Part shown: piece after piece, positions 55,082-63,824 of the stretch
Position numbering within the stretch: position 1 is the first letter of the stretch
Layout of the letters: every line of letters begins with the position of its first letter
Assembly: GCF_020037475.1 (NCBI RefSeq)
Contig: NZ_JAIQDB010000008.1
Location: forward strand, 1 to 64,000
DNA: 64,000 bases
Direction: 5' to 3'
Origin: Sutcliffiella deserti
Lineage (GTDB): Bacteria > Bacillota > Bacilli > Bacillales > Bacillaceae_I
The notes under the pieces: generated by a model
Databases searched by the model: none
What the model was told of the DNA's origin: nothing
What the model saw: only the letters and a program-made list of their open reading frames with translations
Translations under genes and position numbers: made by a program

Positions 55082-55329
55082 GGTAATAATCTCCTCCCCA
55101 CAATATCCTTTAAAATAATTTAAGAACAAAATCATTAACCATTGGTCTGTGTTACTTTCTTATGCAGCACTAAATATACAAACGGTATATTTACTCAAAA
55201 TTGATTATATGATTGTCAGAAATAGCCTGTTGAAGATCATAAGTATAAGTAAACCCCTCTAATTCCAGAATTCTTAAGACCTTATGATAATTAAAGTTAA
55301 ACTAGCCAGAATTGAAATACTCCGCTTAG

Positions 55330-55533
55330 TTAGACAAGTACTGGTATTACCATTTGATTTAAAAAGTAACTCTGATGAATCATCCCCGTTGCAAACATGT
55401 TAAGCTTCTCCTCTGCCCAGTTGGTGTTTAAAAAGTAAACCAATAATTTAGGTAAGATAACTGCACCTTTAGGTTGAAAATTAGCAAGGTTATGATTTGC
55501 CAGTGCTCCCCTCTTTTTCCTTCTCTCTTCCAT
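55330..55533 (-). pseudogene. Fragment of a type I specificity subunit (HsdS)
   Basis: 67 codons without a ribosome site. NFQPKGAVILPKLLVYFLNT followed by MIHQSYFLNQMVIPV resembles the end of an HsdS target-recognition half (i.p.fl.y.L.s ... g..q..in...l..i.iP), and the frame breaks where the PP-x-x-EQ motif would come. It probably is the remnant of a separate specificity gene or of a recombined recognition domain. Confidence 0.5.
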
Positions 55534-55552
55534 TCGCTGTAAGGCTTAATTC

Positions 55553-56200
55553 TTAACGAATAGTTTTAGAGTAAGTGTTTATTAGGAATTCTGAAAAAGC
55601 TAAAGCATCATCTTGTACTTTACCTACATCCCATCTTTCACTGGATAGACGTTTTATTCCTTTTAGAACAAAACCGACTCTTTCCTTTTTTACTTCCCAA
55701 TCATAAGCAAAGCTGATTTCTTGACTAGCAAGTTTAATAAGATGTTGAACCTCTCCTAATTGGTCTCCGTTAAACCATATCTTTGCAGCTTCTCTTCCAT
55801 GACCATCACAACTCATAGATGTATATAATCCGACTTTATTCAAAGAAAATACTAAACATGCAATACCGTAGTCTAAGTGGGAGATAGGAAGGCCATTTCT
55901 GGAACTCTCCTGAAATAACATAGGTAGATGAATCGTTCTGTTATACCATAGATCATCATTATAGCTAGCAGTTTCTATTTTAGTTAAAATACTGTCAGGG
56001 ATAGAGGAATTCGATTTCACTAGAATTCCTCTATTACCTACTTCTAAAGAGAGTTCAAGAGAAGATAGAAGGGAAACCATCCCAAAATAATTCGAACTTG
56101 AAAACCAGCTATCTAAGACAAGTTCACCCTCAAGAATATCCACCCAAAAGCCACGTCTACGCAAACTATTTCTAAGGTCTATTAAGTGCCTCTTTTTCAT
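55553..56200 (-). CDS. Hypothetical protein of the methylase locus
   Basis: About 215 residues; the ATG at 56200 is better spaced from AAAGGAA than the one at 56209. Contains DYGIACLVFSLNKVGLYTSM followed by SCDGHGREAAKIWF, a conserved-looking Cys-Asp-Gly-His block, and an end rich in Arg and Lys. Lies 12-20 bases downstream of the methylase gene, so in the same operon. I do not recognise the family; the CDGHG block could be a metal or active site. Confidence 0.6.
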   Translation of the reverse strand: MKKRHLIDLRNSLRRRGFWVDILEGELVLDSWFSSSNYFGMVSLLSSLELSLEVGNRGILVKSNSSIPDSILTKIETASYNDDLWYNRTIHLPMLFQESSRNGLPISHLDYGIACLVFSLNKVGLYTSMSCDGHGREAAKIWFNGDQLGEVQHLIKLASQEISFAYDWEVKKERVGFVLKGIKRLSSERWDVGKVQDDALAFSEFLINTYSKTIR

Positions 56201-56221
56201 ATTAATCATTTCCTTTCTTAT

Positions 56222-58141
56222 TTAGTTCTTTTGTAGCGCAGCCCCAAAACCTAGTTTTTGATATGCTTCTAAATATTGCTCTTTTCTATTTTCATTTGCT
56301 TGACGTATTAAATCATCAGCTTCTTCTAATTGTCTTACCATTTCATTCTGCTGTTCTAATGGAACTAATGGTACTTCAATCGACTTAATATCACTTGGTG
56401 TTAAGACTGTCGCTACTGAGCCACTTTGATTTACTTCAAAGTAATACTGGCCTACAGGACTCTCTAAGAAACGTTTAATATAAATTGGATTTACATCACT
56501 AGTAGAAGGAATGCGTATAATAATAAACATATTTGAAACTAAATATTCCCCTTCATACTCTGGTACAATTGCAATTTTTTGCTGAGTACCTCTACTTGAA
56601 ACTAATATATCACCTGGTTTAGCTGTTACTCGATCTATGTCTCGGGTTTGAATTGGAAATTTATCAACTTTCCCGAAATTTATTTCCCCATTCTCTACAT
56701 CTCGTATTTGAATAACCGGATAACCTTCACCATTTTGGGCTTCTATCTGTCTACGGCTCGGCAAGTTAACTCCTCTTATAATGCCAGCTATTTTATCCAT
56801 TTGAACTAATGATTTAGTTTCTGTTTCATATTTCCTTTTGTTGAAAACAATCTTTCCTAGTTCAGTATCAAGTTCTACATTTACAAAGTAGAGAGAAGGA
56901 TTGAGATCGAACTTATTCTCTGAAACCTCATCTATTGAAACAATTCTTGAATATCTCTCTTTATTTTCATATGCATCAACACTAGCTGTGACTTTAGAAA
57001 TATGTTCTTGATTTAAAAACTTTTGTGTTCTAGTTCTTTCATAGTCACCTTCAGCGTTTATAAACTGTATTTTGCCTTTTTTATCTGTAGGTTTGTTTTT
57101 GTTTAAAATAAGAAGAGCAACTTGAATTCCTGTTCCGCTAAACAAATTGGTAGGAAGTGAGATGATTGTTTCAACTACATCATCCTTTAGTAAAATCGAG
57201 CGAATTTTTCTTTCTGTGGCTCCTCTTACAAGAGTCCCAAATGGTACAACTATTGCCGCTTTTCCTGTATTTTTTAATGCTGCTAATGCGTGAAGAATAA
57301 ATGCATAATCACCTTGTGACTTTGAAGGGACTCCATACAATTCAAATCGACCAAACGGATCATTAACGGCGAATTCATACCCCCAGTCCCTAACCCCGAA
57401 TGGATAATTAGTTAGCACATAATCAAACTGTTTTATCCGATTATTATCTAACCACTTTGGATCACTTATTGTGTCCCCTAACTTGATATCTCCCTTCTCT
57501 GGGAGGATGTTGTTTATAAATAAATTCAGCTTTCCTATAATAAAGAGCTCTTCGTTAATTTCTTGGCCGAATAATGATACTTCTCCTCCCTGCTGCTTTG
57601 CAAAGTTATAAGCAGAAACTGTTATATTTGAAATTCCAGCTGTCGCATCATAAACTGTTCCAGTACTTATCTTTAGAGATTGAATCATTAATTGGATAAG
57701 TCCTGGTGGGGTCAAATCAAGTCCCTTTGAGCCTCCGAATATCTCATCAATTAGTGTATTAAAAAACTCTACAACCGCCTCGTGATTTCGATACTCTTCT
57801 CTAGTCAATCCATACCTTTCGAAAAGAACAACCATTTTGTATAGATTATTCCCATCAATCCTGTCAAAGGTTTTATTTAAAAACACACCCGCTAATGTCG
57901 GCTCAACCATTTCGATTTTCTGATAAAGTTTGGTTAGTGTATTTTTCACACTCATTTGGTTACTGCGTAGTTCTTCTCTACTCACAATTTCAACTAATTC
58001 ATTCTGAAATTTTGTATGTTCCATTGCAAAGAATAAAGAGTGTAATTTAAACACTTCTAATGCAAAATTGCCTTCAATTTCTCTTTTACCAAACTGACTT
58101 TCCAACTCTTCATTAAATGTAAGTGCTTTTTCTCTCAACAT
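56222..58141 (-). CDS. N6-adenine DNA methylase with fused half specificity domain (HsdM-HsdS type)
   Basis: 639 residues from the ATG after GGAGG; the upstream extension has no ribosome site. Residues 120-400 are an HsdM-like methylase: motif I region VYDATAGISNI (163-173) and motif IV TNYPFG (244-249), where the canonical N-P-P-F has become N-Y-P-F. Residues about 450-639 are one HsdS-like target recognition domain and coil (YPVIQIRDVENGEINF, PGDILVSSRG, ending with VPLVPLEQQNEMVRQLEEAD). One half-recognition domain suggests dimerisation and a palindromic or short target. Partners: DUF2325 protein upstream, Z1 ATPase downstream. Confidence 0.88.
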   Translation of the reverse strand: MLREKALTFNEELESQFGKREIEGNFALEVFKLHSLFFAMEHTKFQNELVEIVSREELRSNQMSVKNTLTKLYQKIEMVEPTLAGVFLNKTFDRIDGNNLYKMVVLFERYGLTREEYRNHEAVVEFFNTLIDEIFGGSKGLDLTPPGLIQLMIQSLKISTGTVYDATAGISNITVSAYNFAKQQGGEVSLFGQEINEELFIIGKLNLFINNILPEKGDIKLGDTISDPKWLDNNRIKQFDYVLTNYPFGVRDWGYEFAVNDPFGRFELYGVPSKSQGDYAFILHALAALKNTGKAAIVVPFGTLVRGATERKIRSILLKDDVVETIISLPTNLFSGTGIQVALLILNKNKPTDKKGKIQFINAEGDYERTRTQKFLNQEHISKVTASVDAYENKERYSRIVSIDEVSENKFDLNPSLYFVNVELDTELGKIVFNKRKYETETKSLVQMDKIAGIIRGVNLPSRRQIEAQNGEGYPVIQIRDVENGEINFGKVDKFPIQTRDIDRVTAKPGDILVSSRGTQQKIAIVPEYEGEYLVSNMFIIIRIPSTSDVNPIYIKRFLESPVGQYYFEVNQSGSVATVLTPSDIKSIEVPLVPLEQQNEMVRQLEEADDLIRQANENRKEQYLEAYQKLGFGAALQKN

Positions 58142-58190
58142 AATAATACCTCCTAAATTTCTTATAAAAGTATTTTTAATTCCTTTTTGT

Positions 58191-58514
58191 TTAAGATGCA
58201 AAAAAAGAGACTTTATTTTGAAATACCTCAATTGCTGAATTTATTGCTCCTGAAACACCTCTGCTTCTTGGGTAGGTCACAGGTACTTCATACTTCTTCG
58301 ACAACTCCTTAACTTCCCACATCGTTTTATGAGAACATGCAGATTGTAACAAAACAACGCAATCTGATTGTTTGACTAATTTTTCAAATACTGAAGTACT
58401 TGCCCTTTTTATTATACCATCATGAAACAATACATTATAGTTTCCTTTTCTCTTACCTAGCTCTTGAAAAGTTCTTTCATTAAATCCACCTATTACAAGT
58501 ATCGTTTTCTTCAC
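58191..58514 (-). CDS. DUF2325-family small protein
   Basis: 107 residues. TILVIGGFNERTFQELG at the N-terminus and DCVVLLQSACSHKTMWEVKEL in the middle (Cys and His conserved) match DUF2325, a small Rossmann-like domain. It stands 49 bases upstream of the methylase gene and opens the operon. The domain's role is unknown; sensing or binding of a nucleotide is plausible. Confidence 0.75.
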   Translation of the reverse strand: MKKTILVIGGFNERTFQELGKRKGNYNVLFHDGIIKRASTSVFEKLVKQSDCVVLLQSACSHKTMWEVKELSKKYEVPVTYPRSRGVSGAINSAIEVFQNKVSFFAS

Positions 58515-58926
58515 CTTATTACCTCCCTAAAAGATGTTATGTATTTTACTGGTTGGTAACTTCTGCATTTATAATATAACATTTAACAAAATTCTTGTAA
58601 AGGGTATTTAAAATTCTTTTTAATAAAAATTATAATTCTTAAAATTTTTATTGCGGTATTTTTTAAGAAAATATATTTCTCAGATTCCTTTTCCCTTGAC
58701 AATTAGGCCGTATTTATTAAAACGTTACCTTTGTATACTTGTTGATTTTATGAAAATCTTCTGAGCCTTTGCAGGTTCATTCACTAACAACGTAATCCTC
58801 CTAGTCTCCTCTTTTGTATAATTATTTTAAGGATCTCACGAAGAATTTTCCTAGCGCCGACAAATTCTGGATAGTTTTGATTACAGATAAGATGATATTG
58901 ATCAATCACACTCAACTGAAGTTGAT
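58515..58926. other. AT-rich spacer with gene debris
   Basis: Includes the promoter region of the methylase operon. On the minus strand 58784-58915 is a 43-codon frame (MSVIDQYHLICNQNYPEF at its start, ending RRLGGLRC) without a ribosome site that overlaps nothing and looks like a fragment of a lost gene. A 21-codon frame behind AGGAGG follows it. Nothing certain. Confidence 0.4.
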
Positions 58927-59145
58927 TCAGGTTAAATTTATTTCATAATGGGATAACAAACTTTTTATTATAGTCACTTGATTGGAATCTTTTAATACAT
59001 TCAGACCCAATTTGGAATGCTTATTGGTTTTTACATTTAGAATTACGATATTATCGTTATAGATGGCTGCGCCACAGAGTTCACAATGGGCCTTGAAATT
59101 CACTTCAAACCTGGTGATGATACCTACATCAATCCACTCCAACAT
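58927..59145 (-). CDS. Possible small protein, 72 residues
   Basis: Frame starting MLEWIDVGIITRFEVNF with HCELCG (a C-x-x-C pair) in the middle. There is no ribosome site before the ATG and the next frame downstream may be its frameshifted continuation, so it may be a broken zinc-binding protein. Low confidence. Confidence 0.3.
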   Translation of the reverse strand: MLEWIDVGIITRFEVNFKAHCELCGAAIYNDNIVILNVKTNKHSKLGLNVLKDSNQVTIIKSLLSHYEINLT

Positions 59146-59328
59146 GGCATCATCTTATAAATCTGATACAATTCTCCCAATAATACCTTCAACAAAAATA
59201 GGTCAGGTTTACACATAATCATCTCACCCTTATGTTTATTATCTATACCTATCAAACTCGTTCTTAATTTCACACGCCCCTATTAAAACAATCTTCTGGA
59301 TTAGGGAAGGTTTATATGTAAAATTAAA

Positions 59329-59381
59329 AACACCACTAACAATAGTCGAATATATATCTTCAACAGTTTATTAGCGGTGTT
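59329..59381 (-). terminator. Terminator downstream of the 63-residue gene
   Basis: 11-base arms AACACCACTAA and TTAGCGGTGTT (one mismatch; 59329-59339 and 59371-59381), followed on the minus strand by TTTTAATTTTA. Confidence 0.75.
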
Positions 59382-59433
59382 CTCAATAAGTTTATCAAGT
59401 AATTACCACATATTTAGTTGGCAATACTCCTAT

Positions 59434-59625
59434 TTATTTCAGTAAGTGAGCGAAAATTACACTACCTTTATTCTTTGTTATTTCCATGAAGACTTCAGCA
59501 TCTTCTAGTGTATCGAACACTTCCCTAATAAGTCTTCCGTTAGAAATTCCTATTTCACTTCCCACCTTATAATTAACGATATACTTCTTAGTATTTCCTT
59601 CAGTGCGTACTAATAATTCTGGCAT
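59434..59625 (-). CDS. Small hypothetical protein, 63 residues
   Basis: ATG 7 bases after GGAGG. Sequence starts MPELLVRTEGNTKKYIVNYK and contains FDTLEDAEVFMEITKNKG. Predicted two or three strands plus a helix. It has a good ribosome site and its own terminator, so is probably real. No family recognised; possibly the small cargo gene beside the recombinases. Confidence 0.6.
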   Translation of the reverse strand: MPELLVRTEGNTKKYIVNYKVGSEIGISNGRLIREVFDTLEDAEVFMEITKNKGSVIFAHLLK

Positions 59626-59752
59626 ATTTGTTTCCTCCATATTCCATATGTTTTTTGTGATAGTTGCGACAAATACTCTATTTATATTTTTTATTGTTAT
59701 ATGTTTACAACTACGGTAATTTGTCTACAATGAATAATAATTAAACGGTTAC

Positions 59753-59782
59753 ACGTATAGCGAGGTATACCTATCTATACGT
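59753..59782. other. 30-bp dyad beside the recombinase gene, candidate attachment site
   Basis: ACGTATAG-CG-AGGTA and TACCT-AT-CTATACGT form a nearly perfect inverted repeat with only the inner CG/AT pair unmatched, centred at 59767/59768. It lies 105 bases downstream of a large serine recombinase gene, the usual place of attP. Attachment-site identity is inference. Confidence 0.45.
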
Positions 59783-59801
59783 ATGACCGTACCCTTTCCT
59801 T

Positions 59802-59829
59802 GAAAAGGCCTTGATATCAAGACCTTTTC
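59802..59829. other. 28-bp dyad downstream of the recombinase gene
   Basis: GAAAAGGCCTTGAT/ATCAAGACCTTTTC, one mismatched pair, centred at 59815/59816. It may be the recombinase terminator or part of a composite attachment site with the dyad 48 bases away. Confidence 0.5.
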
Positions 59830-59886
59830 CATAAGGTACAGTGAGCGTTTAAATTAAACTATATTTTTCTGCGGTAATCTAAACAC

Positions 59887-61578
59887 TCACACTGCTAAAT
59901 CTGCGGTAATGTGACTAATCCACTTTTCAAGGTCAATGAATGGAGTAATTCTATAATCAATTGATGCATTCATTGTTGTTAGATTTAGCTCAACTTTATC
60001 AATTAAAAATAATGATAAGCTTCGTAATTCAAGATCATTTAAGGTATTACTCGTATGATCAAAGAAATTCATAAAGATTATATCCAGCTCACTTGGATTA
60101 AGCAATTTTTCAATTTTCTCAGATAGCTCTTCTAATTCTGATCCTTTTTCAGAAAGTCGATTATGTGTAAAAGCAATAGAATTAGCAAGCTCCATTTCTT
60201 CAGGGGTGGTAACGTTGACAACAAATCTTTCTTGTTCCTTTACATGCTGAATTGCTTTTGTTACGTTATCCTGTTTTTGTCTCAATATTTTTTTCCATTT
60301 TTTCAACATGTTTACTGCTTCTTTTTTCATGACAATACTGTTTTTTGACAAGTGCTCGAAGATCTTTTTAAAGACAAAATCATGTACTTTTTCAGCAGCC
60401 ACAAACTTTTTACAATTTGCACATCGATATACATACTTTTGTATGTCACTTTTACTTTTACCGGATGTAAAATTCTTTGAAGTTAGTGGTGCATTGCAAT
60501 TCTTGCATTCAAGTAAATTTTTCAGAGTAAATGGTGTATCCATGTTTCTACCATATTGGTTTTTAAAGATCTTCATCTGCTTAACAGTTTCTGCTAAATG
60601 CAAAGGTATAATTGCTTTATGGTTGTTTTGAAAGAGATCTATCTGGTCTATTTCATTCCTTGCACTGTTTGAACGACTTTGACGTACATTCCAAGTCAGA
60701 TGCCCCTGATAAAAGAGATTCTGTGTGATTTTATCAATCATAGATGCTACCCATGTTTTACCTTTTGGTGAAGGAATACCACCCTCTTCTAACAGTGTAG
60801 CTATAAATTTATTGCTATACCCAAAACTAGACAAGTAATGAATTAAGTAAACGATGTCAGCCTTATTTTCAGTATTGTCGATGACTACTTCGCCATTTTC
60901 ATCCTTAGCATATCCATAAGGAAGCTGTGAACCAGGTCTTGTTGGTTTTTGACCGTCTGAAGGGTATAGGCAACTTTGCTGATATCGAATTGTTCTATCT
61001 TTTTTGTATGCAGATTCATCCCTATAGATTAACAGCTTTGCTTGTATATGTGGTTTAGAAGGATTCCATTCACCCGGCTCACTTGTGCTAAAGAACTTTA
61101 GTGTTGGTTTATCCTCTTTTAATGGATCATGGGCATCTCTGACAAAATCCTTCACTTGACGGCTAACACGACTTTCTTCACAAAAGAAAATTGCTCCTGC
61201 AAATATTTCTGATGAAGCGCATTCAAAGAGTACTTTCATCCACGGGCGATTAATAGCATCTTTATGTGTAGCGGATACCGCTTTGTCCATACACCAAAGG
61301 ATGATATAGTAACCTTCTTGATTCGCCTTATTTTCTATTTGCCTCTTTTGAATAATAATAGAGTTGTTGCCATCTTGTTTTTTGTCCGAATATCGAATAT
61401 ATCCGATTGCAGGCTTGAGATTTGTTTCCAAAACTATACCTTTAAACGGTGGGAAACATTGATCTTTATCAAATGCGCCTATTATATTCAGAATGATACC
61501 TTTAAACTCATCTTGTAGAGTTAATATAGTTTCAATAACACTAACCTGGTGGTCTTTTTTTAGACTGTCTTTAGGCAA
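59887..61578 (-). CDS. Large serine recombinase 2
   Basis: 563 residues. After an unusual 55-residue N-terminal extension, the resolvase domain begins at AIGYIRYSDKKQDGNNS, with the nucleophilic Ser in the YxRxS motif (about 64), and SRVSRQVKDF matches the catalytic Arg segment (x-R-x-x-R). A Recombinase domain (about 215-330; PYGYAKDENGE) and a zinc ribbon (LECKNCNAPL ... YRCANCKKFV) follow, then a coiled-coil end. The start is TTG with AGGAG; it overlaps the preceding recombinase gene by 8 bases, so the two are coupled. Confidence 0.88.
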   Translation of the reverse strand: MPKDSLKKDHQVSVIETILTLQDEFKGIILNIIGAFDKDQCFPPFKGIVLETNLKPAIGYIRYSDKKQDGNNSIIIQKRQIENKANQEGYYIILWCMDKAVSATHKDAINRPWMKVLFECASSEIFAGAIFFCEESRVSRQVKDFVRDAHDPLKEDKPTLKFFSTSEPGEWNPSKPHIQAKLLIYRDESAYKKDRTIRYQQSCLYPSDGQKPTRPGSQLPYGYAKDENGEVVIDNTENKADIVYLIHYLSSFGYSNKFIATLLEEGGIPSPKGKTWVASMIDKITQNLFYQGHLTWNVRQSRSNSARNEIDQIDLFQNNHKAIIPLHLAETVKQMKIFKNQYGRNMDTPFTLKNLLECKNCNAPLTSKNFTSGKSKSDIQKYVYRCANCKKFVAAEKVHDFVFKKIFEHLSKNSIVMKKEAVNMLKKWKKILRQKQDNVTKAIQHVKEQERFVVNVTTPEEMELANSIAFTHNRLSEKGSELEELSEKIEKLLNPSELDIIFMNFFDHTSNTLNDLELRSLSLFLIDKVELNLTTMNASIDYRITPFIDLEKWISHITADLAV

Positions 61579-63034
61579 GTTTATCCACTCCTAAAAATTC
61601 TGCTAGATATATCTCAAGTTCAACCTCGTCAATAGAAACAGTTACTTGCTTAATCATAAAGTTAACAAACAAATGTAGTTTTTCCTTACTCATTTCTTGA
61701 ATTAACCTTGATCTCATTACATTAATCAAATCATTTACTAGTGATTGCGTATTAGTCAGGTCTACAATTTGACTGTTTAAACTCTCTATTTCAGCAAGCA
61801 TGCCTCTGACTTTATCCATATGTTGATCGATATTTTTTTGATTATTCGGTTCATAATTCAAAACAAATTTTTCCCGTATATTCATTAGTTCATTACCAAG
61901 CTCTTTCTTCTTTTTACTCAATGCTTTAATAGTTTTGTTAATCACCCTTCTACAGACAACCTTTAAATCTTCCTCCCGAAAAGAACTAATTGCTGCAGTT
62001 ACTGTTTCCGTTAAATTCTGACTAACTTCCTTTGTTGTAATACAAACTTTCTTGTGTTTGGGGCACTTGTAGTAAGCTGATTCACCTACTTTTGTATTTT
62101 TGTGAACCATTTTCTTGCCACACTCTTTGCATATTGGAGTGACATAAGATTGTTCTCTAGATGTAATTATGCTATCAATGAAATTTTGTTCAAACTTGTC
62201 TAGAACACTTTGAACTCTCTTATACAAATCCAAGTCAATAATTGGTTCTACATGCTCTAATAGGTAGAAGTGTGGACCCTTTTGATAATGACCTGCATAG
62301 AATGGGGAACGGAAGAACTTCCAGACATCCTCTACACCATTTCTGTTCAATTCCTTTTTATGTCTTAAAATAAGGTCTAGAAGCTCATCATAACCATTAA
62401 CCAAAGAGGTACTTTCAAATGCCTTTATGATTTTGTAGTGGTACCTCTCATCAACGTAATACTTCTTATCCTTACTTTTCACATATCCGAACTTCGCGGG
62501 AGGATTCATATTATGAACATCTTGAAGCCTTGCCTTAATATTTGCTCCCTCACTCTGAATTTGTATCCCATAAATCCCCTCGATTAAATAATCCTTACTA
62601 AAAGGAGGAGTTTCTGTACATGTAAAGAATACATCGATATCCGGGGCATAAAATATATCAACAATCTCACTGTACTCAAAAAAGTTTCTCGCTAGTCTAC
62701 AACGAGTGAAGACAAGTACACAAGTAACTTGACCCGATTTCACAGCGTTTAACAGTCTCATTAACTGTGGTCTATTTTCCATAACTACTTTATTAGCAGA
62801 AAGAGCATGCTCATTAAAGAATTCCACTTCACTTATCGGAATGCCGTTAGCTTCCAACCATTTCTTTGCCGCCTCTTTTTGGAGACTCTCACTCTGTGAG
62901 CTACCACTTACACGGATATAAACTCCATATCTCTTTTTGAGTCTTATTTCTTCAACTTTGTAATGGTTTGTAGAATGTTTCACATTATGACTGAGCAATT
63001 TATTGTCCTTACTATTCTTCTTTTGATTAACCAC
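61571..63034 (-). CDS. Large serine recombinase 1
   Basis: 487 residues, GTG start. The catalytic domain has GVYIRVSGSSQSES (nucleophilic Ser about 43) and TRCRLARNFFEYSE, in which the Arg residues match the active-site S-R-x-x-R segment with a Cys in place of Ser. Recombinase domain at about 190-290, zinc ribbon CKECGKKMVHKN ... YYKCPKHKKVC at about 310-345, coiled coil and C-terminal strand. The pair resembles ccrA/ccrB-type or two-component serine integrases of mobile elements. Confidence 0.88.
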   Translation of the reverse strand: MVNQKKNSKDNKLLSHNVKHSTNHYKVEEIRLKKRYGVYIRVSGSSQSESLQKEAAKKWLEANGIPISEVEFFNEHALSANKVVMENRPQLMRLLNAVKSGQVTCVLVFTRCRLARNFFEYSEIVDIFYAPDIDVFFTCTETPPFSKDYLIEGIYGIQIQSEGANIKARLQDVHNMNPPAKFGYVKSKDKKYYVDERYHYKIIKAFESTSLVNGYDELLDLILRHKKELNRNGVEDVWKFFRSPFYAGHYQKGPHFYLLEHVEPIIDLDLYKRVQSVLDKFEQNFIDSIITSREQSYVTPICKECGKKMVHKNTKVGESAYYKCPKHKKVCITTKEVSQNLTETVTAAISSFREEDLKVVCRRVINKTIKALSKKKKELGNELMNIREKFVLNYEPNNQKNIDQHMDKVRGMLAEIESLNSQIVDLTNTQSLVNDLINVMRSRLIQEMSKEKLHLFVNFMIKQVTVSIDEVELEIYLAEFLGVDKLA

Positions 63035-63040
63035 TAAAAT

Positions 63041-63229
63041 CTAATCCCCTCTTGATATGATCTTGTTTAATCTGCTTTGATTTGTACGTAAGAGTTCAGC
63101 CTTTATAGTTGGATGTATATCCAGTTGGTCTAGAATAATCTTTTCCATCACTCTATACATCCATAAATCTGTTTCACTACTGTTTTCTTCAGAATAAGTA
63201 ATCTTAACAACTTTTCCTTTTTGACCCAT
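63041..63229 (-). CDS. Small protein preceding the recombinases
   Basis: 62 residues from the ATG after GGGAGGTGA (the longer frame from 63280 lacks a site). Starts MGQKGKVVKITYSEENS and contains MEKIILDQLDIHP. It ends 7 bases before the recombinase start. Small ORFs in this place accompany recombinase genes in several elements; function unknown. Confidence 0.6.
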   Translation of the reverse strand: MGQKGKVVKITYSEENSSETDLWMYRVMEKIILDQLDIHPTIKAELLRTNQSRLNKIISRGD

Positions 63230-63304
63230 TGATCCATTCACCTCCCGACAATTTATTAAGATGATTGACGGGAAAGGCAAATTTCATACTATACTATTGT
63301 AATT

Positions 63305-63436
63305 TTATGATTTACTAGTTTTAAATTCTAATTGAAGCTGGTATTCAGTCTTCCTTTTATCTGTGCGTTGACGTTCTAAAACTACCTTTTCAGTCTTACT
63401 GCCAGGAAGACCTAACTTAACAAAAGTCAAATGCAC
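63305..63436 (-). CDS. Small hypothetical protein, 43 residues
   Basis: GTG start immediately after the stop of the preceding small gene, with GAGGTG upstream. MHLTFVKLGLPGSKTEKVVL... ends LQLEFKTSKS; basic. Too short for the usual ORF cutoff. Likely translated by coupling. Confidence 0.45.
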   Translation of the reverse strand: MHLTFVKLGLPGSKTEKVVLERQRTDKRKTEYQLQLEFKTSKS

Positions 63437-63559
63437 TTACTTCACCTCAATTCTGTTTGTTACTTGATCTACATAAATTTGTATTACCCTTTTAGGAATA
63501 CCAACTTTTTCAGAGTTGACTAGCAATAACTCAAAGAATTCTTTTCTCTTATCCTTCAT
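63437..63559 (-). CDS. Small hypothetical protein, 40 residues
   Basis: ATG after GGAGGAAACATA. MKDKRKEFFELLLVNSEK, ending VTNRIEVK. The strong ribosome site favours a real gene; no family recognised. Confidence 0.5.
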   Translation of the reverse strand: MKDKRKEFFELLLVNSEKVGIPKRVIQIYVDQVTNRIEVK

Positions 63560-63601
63560 TTATGTTTCCTCCCGCTTGACTACTGTTTATGTATCTTTTG
63601 G

Positions 63602-63775
63602 CTATCTAATGTTTCGAGCAACTTGTTGAGTAAGAAGTAAATTGAAGAACTCCTGCATACTACTACTCTTGTTTGGTAAATGAATTCTGTGTTCCACTAA
63701 GTTATCACTTAGCTTTAAATTAAACTGGTTAACTGTTTCTTTTTTGGAATATCTGATTACTCTTTCTGAATGCAT
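63602..63775 (-). CDS. Small hypothetical protein, about 57 residues
   Basis: ATG 8 bases after AAAGGAG (a TTG at 63811 behind another AAAGGAG would add 12 residues). MHSERVIRYSKKETVNQFNL... ending LLLTQQVARNIR; SSMQEFFNLLL is helical. Lies between the third recombinase and the others; the role may be as a small DNA-binding partner, but this is a guess. Confidence 0.5.
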   Translation of the reverse strand: MHSERVIRYSKKETVNQFNLKLSDNLVEHRIHLPNKSSSMQEFFNLLLTQQVARNIR

Positions 63776-63824
63776 AACTGCTTCTCCTTTTGATGTAAAA
63801 TCCGCAAACAAGTCGTCATCTCCT

